Below, piece by piece: positions 15,535-24,146 of a stretch of DNA of 64,000 nucleotides; position 1 is the first letter of the stretch; each line of letters opens with the position of its first letter. Source of the DNA: Bacteroidota bacterium. GTDB lineage: Bacteria; Bacteroidota; Bacteroidia; UKL13-3. The translations under genes were made by a program, and so were the position numbers. The DNA is taken from assembly GCA_027488905.1 (NCBI GenBank), contig JAIYAT010000010.1:300702-364701 (forward strand), given 5' to 3'. Under the pieces are notes generated by a model. That model searched no databases, was not told the origin of the DNA, and was given only the letters and a program-made list of their open reading frames with translations.

Positions 15535-17634
15535 GTGAGTTCGTACCTGCAAACACCCATAGAATATTTAAAAGGCGTTGGTCCTGCAAGAGCAGAACTG
15601 TTGAAAAAAGAATTGCAAATTTTTACCTTCAACGATTTGCTTTTCCATTTGCCCTACAGGCATGTGGATAGAAGCAAGATTTATAAGGTAAACGAACTTA
15701 GAGCAGAAATGCCCTATGTGCAAGTAAAAGGGATTGTAAGCAACCTCCGACTGATTGGTAAGAATAGGGCTCAACGCCTTGTAGCCGACTTGCGCGACGA
15801 AACGGGTGTAATGGAATTGGTTTGGTTTCAAGGGATTAAATGGGTAAAGGAAAGTGTAATTCCAGGTAAGATTTACCTGGCTTTTGGAAAACCTGCAGCA
15901 TTTTCTGGAACCATTAATATCGCACATCCCACATTAGATGATGCGGATGAAGCTGCTGTAAAAAAGTATTTGCACATTATGCCTATGTATAATGTCACAG
16001 AAAAAATGAAGGCGAGAGGGCTCGATTCACGCGCCATCATGAAAATGATGAATTTACTTTTGGCCGACCCAAAACTTGAAATTCCAGAAAACTTACCTGA
16101 ACCAATTTTGGATCAAAACAAATTAGTGCAAAGACATTGGGCCTTATTGCAAATTCATTTTCCTAAAGATGATAAGTCGCTAAGTGCCGCAACTTTTAGG
16201 CTAAAATTTGAGGAATTCTTTTTTATACAGCTCAAATTACTACGATTTAAAGTAAGACGAGAGCAATTGCACAATGGCATAGAACTCAAAACCATTGGGG
16301 AATATTTCAACACCTTTTTTAAGTACAACTTACCCTTTGAATTAACCAATGCCCAAAAGCGTGTGCTTAAAGAAATTAGGCAAGATGTAAAAACAGGTGT
16401 TCAGATGAATCGTTTGGTGCAAGGTGATGTAGGCAGTGGCAAAACCGTGGTAGCACTCATGACTATGCTCATGGCCATTGACAACGGCTACCAAAGCTGT
16501 ATGATGGCACCAACAGAAATTTTGGCTGGGCAACATTACGAAACCATTGTGGGTATGCTGCGCGATATGCCTGTAAAGGTTCGTCTGCTAAGAGGTTCAA
16601 CCCTTACCAAAGAAAGAAAGGTAATTCTTAAAGAATTATTAGAAGGCGAAATTCATATTCTTATTGGTACGCATGCCTTAATTGAAGAAGTGGTTCAATT
16701 TAAAAACCTAGGTTTAGCAATTATTGATGAACAGCATCGCTTTGGGGTGGAACAGCGTGCGCGCCTTTGGAAGAAAAATGTGAAGCCGCCGCATGTGTTG
16801 GTGATGACAGCTACGCCAATTCCAAGAACTTTGGCCATGACCTTGTATGGCGATTTAGATACCTCTTTGATAGATGAATTGCCTGCGGGTAGAAAGCCAA
16901 TTCAAACGATATTAAGATATGACACGCATCGCCTTTCTGTGAATGGCCTGATGAAACAAGAAATAAAAAAGGGTCGTCAGATTTATATAGTTTATCCTTT
17001 AATTGCAGAATCGGAAAAGCTTGATTACAAAAATCTAGTTGATGGATACGAGCAGATGTGCCGAGATTTTCCTGAGCCCGAATACCAAGTTTGTATTTTA
17101 CATGGCAAAATGAAAGCAGACGAAAAGGCCAGAGAAATGACTCGTTTTATGAAAGGTCAGGCACAAATTATGGTGGCCACAACTGTTATTGAAGTTGGTG
17201 TGAATGTGCCCAATGCCACTGTGATGATTATCGAAAGTGCACAAAAGTTTGGCCTTTCGCAATTGCATCAGTTGCGTGGTAGGGTGGGGCGCGGTGGTGA
17301 TCAATCTTTTTGTGTACTAATGGCAGATGTGAAGTTAAGCAATGATGCAAAGCAACGCCTCAACACCATGGTTGAAACCAATGATGGGTTTAAAATTGCA
17401 GAAGCCGACTTAAAATTACGTGGCCCTGGCGATTTAGAAGGAACCGTGCAAAGTGGCATTTTAGATTTAAGAATAGGCGACCTAAGCAAAGATGCACCCA
17501 TTGTGGCTTTGGCAAGGCTAAATGCGCAAGATGTTTTACGTCAAGATCCTAATTTGCAACATCCAAATCACCTGGCACTTTCCCAGTATTTTGAAGCTTA
17601 CCAAAGAACTGCCAAGTGGGGAAGAATTTCTTAG
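15535..17634 (+). CDS. recG: ATP-dependent DNA helicase RecG
   Basis: The protein has 699 residues, normal for RecG, starting at GTG 15535. It begins with a wedge/OB domain with TPIEYLKGVGPARAELLKKEL. Walker A GDVGSGKT is near residue 298, the DEAD-like box IIDEQH near 395, and helicase motif IV-VI sequences (LHGKMKADEK; QLRGRVGRGGDQS) and the C-terminal TRG region follow. RecG remodels stalled forks and Holliday junctions. The stop overlaps the convergent prenyl synthase stop by 4 bp (TTAG shared). Confidence 0.97.
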   Translation: MSSYLQTPIEYLKGVGPARAELLKKELQIFTFNDLLFHLPYRHVDRSKIYKVNELRAEMPYVQVKGIVSNLRLIGKNRAQRLVADLRDETGVMELVWFQGIKWVKESVIPGKIYLAFGKPAAFSGTINIAHPTLDDADEAAVKKYLHIMPMYNVTEKMKARGLDSRAIMKMMNLLLADPKLEIPENLPEPILDQNKLVQRHWALLQIHFPKDDKSLSAATFRLKFEEFFFIQLKLLRFKVRREQLHNGIELKTIGEYFNTFFKYNLPFELTNAQKRVLKEIRQDVKTGVQMNRLVQGDVGSGKTVVALMTMLMAIDNGYQSCMMAPTEILAGQHYETIVGMLRDMPVKVRLLRGSTLTKERKVILKELLEGEIHILIGTHALIEEVVQFKNLGLAIIDEQHRFGVEQRARLWKKNVKPPHVLVMTATPIPRTLAMTLYGDLDTSLIDELPAGRKPIQTILRYDTHRLSVNGLMKQEIKKGRQIYIVYPLIAESEKLDYKNLVDGYEQMCRDFPEPEYQVCILHGKMKADEKAREMTRFMKGQAQIMVATTVIEVGVNVPNATVMIIESAQKFGLSQLHQLRGRVGRGGDQSFCVLMADVKLSNDAKQRLNTMVETNDGFKIAEADLKLRGPGDLEGTVQSGILDLRIGDLSKDAPIVALARLNAQDVLRQDPNLQHPNHLALSQYFEAYQRTAKWGRIS

Positions 17635-18596
17635 CTCATTCTTTCCATGAGGTCTTTAGCGGTTTTTTCTAATATCATTTTTCTTTCGGTTTGAACCGAC
17701 ACCGCCTGAAGGTGCTCAAAGGCCAAAGTTAAATATTGTTGCTTTTCTGCCTCTGCAAATTCCTTGATTTGATACTTTTTATATAGGTTCAAAACACCCG
17801 GAATTTTAACTTCATTGCTTGCTTGCATCAAGTTCTCTAGTGCTTTCTTGTCGTCTTTATGCGCTGCAGCTAAAAGTTCTATGAGCAGTAAGGTTTTTTT
17901 ATTGGCTGCGATGTCTCCGCCAATCATTTTGCCTACTTGGGCTGTTTCACCAAAGCTATCTAGGATATCATCTTGTATTTGAAAGGCAATACCAATGTTC
18001 TTTCCAAACTCATATAAATGTTGTGCATCTGCTTCGCTAGCATTTCCAATGATTGCACCAATTTGCAAAGAAGCGCCCAACAATACCGCCGTTTTTAGGG
18101 TAATCATTTCAATATAGGCTTCGTGCGAAACGTCTTTGGTGGTTTCAAAGTTCATGTCTATTTGTTGGCCTTCACAAACCTCAGCGGCAGCTTTATTAAA
18201 AGGTTTAAGTAGGGCGTTGAAACTGCTGTTTGGCGTTTCTGCTAAAAAATCAATGGCTTTAATAAGCATCATGTCACCACTTAAAATGGCAATGGGCATA
18301 TTCCATTTTTTATAAACCGTTTCTTGGCCGCGGCGCAGCGGAGCATTGTCCATGATGTCGTCGTGTACCAAGGTAAAGTTGTGAAATACTTCAATGGCCA
18401 AGGCTGCTGGCAAAGCTGAAGTTATATCTTCTTTAAACAAATTGCAACCCATTAATGTAAGCACAGGCCTAAGGCGTTTGCCACCAAGACTCATCATATA
18501 TTCTATAGGATCATATAACTCCGCTGGCTTTTGCCCGTAGGTGCTTGCTGCAATTTTTTGGTTTATTTTCTCTAGTAATTCAAGATAGCTATGCAT
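17631..18596 (-). CDS. Polyprenyl (probably farnesyl/geranylgeranyl) diphosphate synthase
   Basis: The protein has 321 residues from ATG 18596. The first Asp-rich motif DDIMD is at 79-83 and is followed by RRG; the second, DDILD, is near 205; GGKRLRP lies at the IPP site. An aromatic residue (Phe74) sits five positions before the first Asp motif, which in this family usually limits chains to about C20, so a short-chain GGPP/FPP synthase is more likely than an octaprenyl one. It feeds quinone, carotenoid or lipid-carrier synthesis. GGTTTGAACC words lie at 17688 and 18621. Confidence 0.88.
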   Translation of the reverse strand: MHSYLELLEKINQKIAASTYGQKPAELYDPIEYMMSLGGKRLRPVLTLMGCNLFKEDITSALPAALAIEVFHNFTLVHDDIMDNAPLRRGQETVYKKWNMPIAILSGDMMLIKAIDFLAETPNSSFNALLKPFNKAAAEVCEGQQIDMNFETTKDVSHEAYIEMITLKTAVLLGASLQIGAIIGNASEADAQHLYEFGKNIGIAFQIQDDILDSFGETAQVGKMIGGDIAANKKTLLLIELLAAAHKDDKKALENLMQASNEVKIPGVLNLYKKYQIKEFAEAEKQQYLTLAFEHLQAVSVQTERKMILEKTAKDLMERMS

Positions 18597-18723
18597 TTGG
18601 CAAACATAAGGTTTAGCTTTGGTTTGAACCAAATGTTACCACAAATTTAGGATGATGTTCATGCAAGTAAGGCCATAGTCGTTGGATGATGTTTGTACCT
18701 GTGCGCCGAAATAAATTGTTAAA

Positions 18724-20367
18724 TTACCTAGCTTTATCACTAAATACCAAGGGCGTGTTGGGTTTAAGGTATTCATTTTTTTCTTTGTGTAAAATTGCCT
18801 TCTTTTTACCTATCCAGTTTAACTGGTAAGAATTGTTCATGGAGGTTAACACCAGTCTACCGCCATTTGTATGTTGCACATTGGTATTCACAAAATTTTG
18901 TTTGTACAGCATAGTGTCTGCCTTGTTTGGCTGAATCCATAAGTAATAATGATCGCTATAATCATCTATGCGTTCAAAGGATCTTGTAAGTATAACTAGG
19001 TTTTTGCCTGTTTGAATAGAAAAATAATCCAATACACTGGCACTTAAGGCCACAGAATCAAAGCCCTTTACATACATTTCATTCCAAGCAAAGGGGTATG
19101 GACAAGGATGTAAAACATCATATTCTTTAAAATGGCATTGGTTAAAATAGAGCAACAGGATAACAGGGTTGGCGCTGTTGTTCACAAAGTAAAACTGCTC
19201 ATTTGTTAAAGGTAAAATTTGATTAAAACTACCTCTAAGTTCTTTTTGCAAATAAGTGCCAGTTTTTAATGAGTTTGCAGAATCAAGTTTAAATTTATAG
19301 CCTGCCAATTGAACAATTTTTCCCCCTTCGGCATGAGGAATAATGCTGTCTATGTTGTTTGAATAGTTGAATTGAATCCTACTCTTAGCAACCGCTCTGT
19401 TTGCATATATTTGTTGTGTTGCTTGTCGTTGCTCTAGAAAGTCGGTTGGCATTACATAAGGCTTAGGCAGACTAGGTTTGAATGTGGCTATCATATAAAT
19501 TATCGGTCCAAATACAATGCTAAAAATCACCAATAAGGCAATCACCATCACCTTGTAGCTTCCGCCGGCATTCATGGTGGTTGACATAATGTTTAAACTC
19601 AGCCGTATATCATTTCTATCGTATTCGTTTAGGTGCAGCAGCAATGAATCGGCAAAATCCATTCCCTTTGTATAGGAACTGTTGTGGTTGTAGAAATCCA
19701 TTAACTCATACACCAGGCCTGTTAATTCATCGTCTTTGTAATAACTTAGTGTTTTATAAAAATATTTGTTCTTGGCATATAAAATTCGCTTTTTAAGCAC
19801 CGATGAATCGGGCTTTTGTTTAAGTGTTTCAATAACATAGGCTAATTTTGTTTTTAATACACTAGCCAATTTTTGATTAAAGCTTGCCGAGAATATTTGG
19901 TTAGTTAAATGCCATTTGAATAGCTCAATAATTTGATTGGTTTGAAATGATCTTTGAACTTTATCTAAAAAATCATCAGCTAAACATTCATCAAAAAACA
20001 ATCTTACTTTATCTAAATCTGATTTGTCTCTTGGGTAAAATCCAATAAAACTATCTTCCTTAAATTTTTTACCTTGAGATAAGTGATACAACATATCATC
20101 TGTAAAAAAGCATATTATGGCGCTATGGTGTTTTTTAATTGCTAATAATAGGTTTTCATTTGATTGATTTTCATATGCCCCTAATATTTTACTGCGTGCT
20201 TTTAATTTCTTTTCAATTCTAATAATACCCCTTTCATCAAGGTCTTGAATGGTGTTTTTGTTGATACCAAGTTCTTCTAATACCCTAAAAAAATTAGGAA
20301 CAAGAGGCTCGTGTTTAGATAACTTAAGCAATAGCCTTTTAAAAAAAAGCATGATTTTTAGAAACAT
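18724..20367 (-). CDS. Single-pass membrane protein divergent from an Hsp70 gene
   Basis: I do not recognise this family. It has 547 residues from ATG 20367; another ATG at 20352 is possible, and the longer frame to 20463 would overlap the Hsp70 gene. There is a cytoplasmic helical part of about 270 residues rich in Lys, Leu and Asp, one membrane segment (VMVIALLVIFSIVFGPIIYMIATF, about 277-300) and a C-terminal domain of about 240 residues rich in beta-forming residues, presumably periplasmic. The start is 43 bp from the Hsp70 start, so the two probably share control. A chaperone-linked membrane sensor is possible but unproven. Confidence 0.7.
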   Translation of the reverse strand: MFLKIMLFFKRLLLKLSKHEPLVPNFFRVLEELGINKNTIQDLDERGIIRIEKKLKARSKILGAYENQSNENLLLAIKKHHSAIICFFTDDMLYHLSQGKKFKEDSFIGFYPRDKSDLDKVRLFFDECLADDFLDKVQRSFQTNQIIELFKWHLTNQIFSASFNQKLASVLKTKLAYVIETLKQKPDSSVLKKRILYAKNKYFYKTLSYYKDDELTGLVYELMDFYNHNSSYTKGMDFADSLLLHLNEYDRNDIRLSLNIMSTTMNAGGSYKVMVIALLVIFSIVFGPIIYMIATFKPSLPKPYVMPTDFLEQRQATQQIYANRAVAKSRIQFNYSNNIDSIIPHAEGGKIVQLAGYKFKLDSANSLKTGTYLQKELRGSFNQILPLTNEQFYFVNNSANPVILLLYFNQCHFKEYDVLHPCPYPFAWNEMYVKGFDSVALSASVLDYFSIQTGKNLVILTRSFERIDDYSDHYYLWIQPNKADTMLYKQNFVNTNVQHTNGGRLVLTSMNNSYQLNWIGKKKAILHKEKNEYLKPNTPLVFSDKAR

Positions 20368-20410
20368 CTTAGGTAAATTGATGAATAAAATTTCTCTTTG
20401 AAATATAAAA

Positions 20411-22831
20411 ATGCAACATACAATTAATTTTGGTATTGATTTAGGTACAACCAATTCTGCCATTGGGTGTTATTCCCAAGGGAAAGTTGTTATACTCAAA
20501 AATCCTAAAGGTTTTAGGGAATTATTGCCTTCGGCAGTTGCCTATAAAAATGATAGAATTATGGTGGGAGAAAAGGCTTTGGATTTGCTACAGACCTTGC
20601 CAGAAAATGTTTTTACTAGTTTTAAGAGGAGTATGGGAACAGATGCAACGTACCAAGTTCCGAATACAGAAAATAGAACCAATCCACTGCTTTTATCGGC
20701 GGAAATTTTAAAAGCCTTGCTCGCTTTTGAACAAGAAGAAAAAATTCAATCTTGTGTAATTACCATACCTGCCTCATTTGATACAGTGCAATCAAATGCC
20801 ACTAAAAAGGCTGGAGAATTAGCTGGTTTAACAGAAGTGGTATTGTTACAAGAACCTATTGCGGCCTGTTTGGCTTATGCCAATGAAAATTCTCTTGATT
20901 TAGAAACAGCACAACGGTGGTTGGTATATGATTTTGGTGGAGGAACTTTTGATAGTGCTTTGGTAGAAATAAACCAACGGGAGCTTAAAGTTAAAAATCA
21001 TCTTGGAAACAATTTTTTGGGCGGTTTTGATATTGATTTGAGTGTGTTTAAAAAGGTAGTGCTACCAAAAATCCCCCAATACCATTCCAACGATGTTTTA
21101 CCCGAATTGAAGAAAGCATTTGAAGAGTATGTCTTACATGAGTTGGAAGAAGCAAAAAAAGAACTTTCCCTTAAACAAGAAGCTGTAATTGAATTGGTTT
21201 TTGATGCGCTAGAAATTGAGGTAGAAATCAAATTAAGCAGATCGGTTTTTGATGAAATAGTTCAACCATTTTTTGAAGAAACCATTCAATTAATGGAGGA
21301 AATGTTAAATGCTTCTTCGTGTACTTATGCCGACTTAGATAGGATTATTTTGGTAGGAGGCACAACCTACATTCCATACATCAGAGAGCAGCTCAAAGCC
21401 AAAACAGGTTTGGTAATAGATAGTAGTATTGATCCAACAACTGCTGTGGTAAAAGGGGCTGCCTACTATGCCGGCAGCAAACCTGTGAGCATAGGTTCAA
21501 CAGAAAATGACCAAACTAAGCATGTTGAATTGCAATTGTTTTATGAAGCCAGTACGCGTGATGATGAAGAACTCATCACCCTTAAATCTAAAAAAGATTT
21601 TGATGGATTTTTTGAAGTGATTAGGCTAAACGATTCAACAAGTTTTGGTTTGCAGGTTTTTAGAAATGAGGCTGAAATATTTGTTCCTATCTTAAGCACA
21701 CAACTCAATCAATTTAGGGTAATAGTTTATACCAAACAGAAGCAAAAATGTAACAGCTATGAACTGAATATTTCTCATGGATTGTTCAGCGTTTCGGGTC
21801 AGCCATTACCTGCCGATATTTGTTTAGAGCTTGATAGCGGAGAAGAGGATACCATTTTGGAGCCTATTTTTTTAAAAAATAGTTTATTACCATTGAAAAA
21901 AATAGTGTACAAAACACTTTCTAAAACGGTGATTGCGGGTTCTGATGACGCTGTTTATATTAATGTTTTGGAAGGGAGAAGAGGTACATTGCCAGCATCC
22001 AACCTTAGTATTGGTTTAATAGCTATAAATGGTAAATTGTTGAAACATGATTTGGTAAAGGGGACGCCCATTGAATTAGATATACGTATTACTGAGTCAA
22101 GAGATTTAAACATAAGCGTTTTGGTACCTTCTTCTGATTTGGTACTTGAAAGTACTTTTAATGCACACATTAAAATTGCTGATATACATAAAATTGAGAT
22201 TGAAATTGAAACGGCTCTCAAGAAAATTTCAGCGCAAGTAAATGTAGCCTTACAAGAACAAGATTTTGAGTTAGCAGATTGCCTTCAAGGCATTGCAAAC
22301 AAACTAAATTCGTTGGTAAAAGAAAATTCTGAACAAGCCTACAAATTAGACGAAAAGAAACGGAGTTTATTAAAAGAATTAGACGGTTTGAACCGAGCGA
22401 ATAAACTTCAAAATGTGATAGAGGAGTATGAAGGTATAAAATTGGCAATGGATGGCGTGATGGAGGAGGCGAACACCAAACAAAAGGAAAAAATCAAGGA
22501 TGTTTTATCAATTGAAAAGGAGTTCCTAAACTCAGGTGATTATTTTTGGATTAAAAAGATGAATAAGGAACTTAACAATATTTATACTGAAGTTTATTAT
22601 TCAATTGATAGAAACTATGTATCTGTATTTTTAAGCTTAAAGGCAATTGACTTTTCATATTACAGCAATGCAGAGAAGGCTGCCAATTTATTTGAAAAAG
22701 GTGATGAAGCTTTAATGGCTCAAAACTATGTGCTGGTTAGAGAAGTATGCTATTTGTTATTTGCTTTGGTTCAGAAAGAATATTTAAAAAGTGATGAGCC
22801 TATTTTAAAGGCTATTATTGGTATAAAATAA
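20411..22831 (+). CDS. Atypical Hsp70-family (DnaK-like) protein
   Basis: The protein has 806 residues. The nucleotide-binding domain (about 5-355) is well kept: GIDLGTTNSAIGCY (phosphate 1), VITIPASFDTVQ, VYDFGGGTFD (phosphate 2) and ILVGGTTYIPYI (adenosine). After it, the substrate-binding region diverges from DnaK, and a long helical C-terminal part (about 590-806) with coiled-coil character replaces the usual lid. DnaK is about 640 residues with an EEVD-like or acidic tail; neither fits, so this is a specialised Hsp70. It is paired divergently with a membrane protein of unknown family. Confidence 0.85.
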   Translation: MQHTINFGIDLGTTNSAIGCYSQGKVVILKNPKGFRELLPSAVAYKNDRIMVGEKALDLLQTLPENVFTSFKRSMGTDATYQVPNTENRTNPLLLSAEILKALLAFEQEEKIQSCVITIPASFDTVQSNATKKAGELAGLTEVVLLQEPIAACLAYANENSLDLETAQRWLVYDFGGGTFDSALVEINQRELKVKNHLGNNFLGGFDIDLSVFKKVVLPKIPQYHSNDVLPELKKAFEEYVLHELEEAKKELSLKQEAVIELVFDALEIEVEIKLSRSVFDEIVQPFFEETIQLMEEMLNASSCTYADLDRIILVGGTTYIPYIREQLKAKTGLVIDSSIDPTTAVVKGAAYYAGSKPVSIGSTENDQTKHVELQLFYEASTRDDEELITLKSKKDFDGFFEVIRLNDSTSFGLQVFRNEAEIFVPILSTQLNQFRVIVYTKQKQKCNSYELNISHGLFSVSGQPLPADICLELDSGEEDTILEPIFLKNSLLPLKKIVYKTLSKTVIAGSDDAVYINVLEGRRGTLPASNLSIGLIAINGKLLKHDLVKGTPIELDIRITESRDLNISVLVPSSDLVLESTFNAHIKIADIHKIEIEIETALKKISAQVNVALQEQDFELADCLQGIANKLNSLVKENSEQAYKLDEKKRSLLKELDGLNRANKLQNVIEEYEGIKLAMDGVMEEANTKQKEKIKDVLSIEKEFLNSGDYFWIKKMNKELNNIYTEVYYSIDRNYVSVFLSLKAIDFSYYSNAEKAANLFEKGDEALMAQNYVLVREVCYLLFALVQKEYLKSDEPILKAIIGIK

Positions 22832-22917
22832 AAGGTTGTACACTTGAAGAAATAATACCTGTCAAGATGTTTGCAGATTTTTTTGTTTAGAAGAACATGG
22901 ACGATGGTCCATAACAG

Positions 22918-23107
22918 CCCCAGGTTAATACCTTTGTAAACCAATACATAATCTGCACTGAGTTTTTTTTGCTCTTATGCTACCTGTTTGTATTTTACCA
23001 TCAGTAATGTTGTGTTCTCGCAGTACTTTAGAGCTTTCTCCCACGCCCCAACCACAAACCTTTAGCTTGGGATCTATGAGTTCTGCTCGGGTTTCTGCTT
23101 CGTTCAT
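22918..23107 (-). pseudogene. hsdR: N-terminal remnant of type I restriction subunit HsdR, frameshifted
   Basis: The start reads MNEAETRAELIDPKLK, then GWGVGESSKVLREHNITDGKIQTGSIRAKK, which is the typical beginning of EcoKI-like HsdR. A run of eight A (minus strand, about 22965) breaks the frame; skipping one base restores LSADYVLVYKGIN, the expected continuation. Similarity then stops, so more than 90 percent of the gene is gone. The ATG overlaps the Fic stop codon (TAATG), as in hsd operons with an embedded fic gene. Confidence 0.75.
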
Positions 23108-23994
23108 TATTCAATTGGTTTAAATTCTTCTGCAATCATCCATTTTTCACGCAGACGAAAGGCTGGAATGGTTTGCCTTTTAGCTTTGTTTGCAGCAACG
23201 TTTGCTTTTATAGAATTCTGTGATGCCCATATTGAAAGCGGAATTATTTTTTTTGCAGTAAGTATGGTTATTCGTTTGTGCAAAGTTTCTTGCAAAAGCA
23301 ATGCAAACAACTCCGTAAAACCTCCAAATTTCATTGTTGATTGGTATTGGGTAAATAGCGGATAGTATTCGGTATGCTTGCTTTTATTTTGAATGATGAT
23401 TGGCGGTAAACCTAAATGCATTAGCTGGGAGTTAATAAGCACTCTGCCCATTCGCCCATTACCATCTACAAAAGGGTGAATGGTTTCAAACTCTGCATGA
23501 AAGTGTGAAATGGCATCTAAAAAATAATTGGTTTTATTTTGATTGAAATTATCCACCAACTCTTGCATAAGCATAACAACAAATTGTGGGTTTGCTCCCA
23601 AGTGATTGCCAACTCTTACCCATTCTTTACCACTTCTAAAACGACCTGCAATATTGTCGTTAATTTGGGAAAGTAAGGTTTTATGCCAACTTAAAATGAG
23701 TTTGATGCTGAGTTTGGATTTATAATTTCCCAATAAGGTTTCGGTGAGTTTTGCCAAATTTTTTGCCTCGTAAACCTCACGTACATTTACTTTCCTTTGC
23801 AGACTGCCTCCCGAAAGAATTTTTTCGGTGTCTTCTAAGGTAAGTGTTGAGTTTTCGATGGCGTTTGAGTTATAAACCATTTCGGGAATTTCGGCAAGTG
23901 CTATCTCTTTCAGCAAAGACTCATTGCCCTTTGCCAAATGAAAATATTGCTGGAGCAATGCCTCAATTTTATCCTTTGTAATTTGATTTATCAT
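23107..23994 (-). CDS. Fic-family AMP-transferase (class II)
   Basis: The protein has 295 residues. The catalytic motif HPFVDGNGRMGR lies at 173-184, an exact match to HxFx(D/E)GNGRxxR, with the N-terminal inhibitory motif SNAIEN at 43-48 (S-x3-E-N), typical of class II autoinhibited Fic enzymes. A C-terminal winged-helix-like part may follow. Fic proteins transfer AMP to target proteins and are often embedded in type I restriction loci. The overlap with an hsdR remnant supports that origin here. The gene itself looks intact. Confidence 0.9.
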   Translation of the reverse strand: MINQITKDKIEALLQQYFHLAKGNESLLKEIALAEIPEMVYNSNAIENSTLTLEDTEKILSGGSLQRKVNVREVYEAKNLAKLTETLLGNYKSKLSIKLILSWHKTLLSQINDNIAGRFRSGKEWVRVGNHLGANPQFVVMLMQELVDNFNQNKTNYFLDAISHFHAEFETIHPFVDGNGRMGRVLINSQLMHLGLPPIIIQNKSKHTEYYPLFTQYQSTMKFGGFTELFALLLQETLHKRITILTAKKIIPLSIWASQNSIKANVAANKAKRQTIPAFRLREKWMIAEEFKPIE

Positions 23995-24146
23995 TTTACA
24001 CCTTAAAATTTACCGTGAAAACCTTTCCGAAAATACAATTTTTCACGATAAATAACTAACTCCTGTTTGTGGTTCAACAAGCTCGGCCCCACAACAAGCT
24101 CAGGAATCTATAGGCTTCGCTCGGGGCCGTGGTCCTAATTTGTTCG

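Noticed and set aside
20367..20463. Upstream extension of the membrane protein gene to 20463
   Set aside because: It would overlap the divergent Hsp70 start by 53 bp, and the added residues show no conserved pattern; ATG 20367 is preferred.
22918..23994. Active type I restriction-modification system
   Set aside because: hsdM and hsdS are missing and hsdR is frameshifted and truncated; only the Fic gene remains intact.
24086..24132. Inverted repeat CGGCCCC/CGGGGCCG as an rnr terminator
   Set aside because: The stem is only 7-8 bp with a 30-base loop and no U-tract, so the support is too weak to list.
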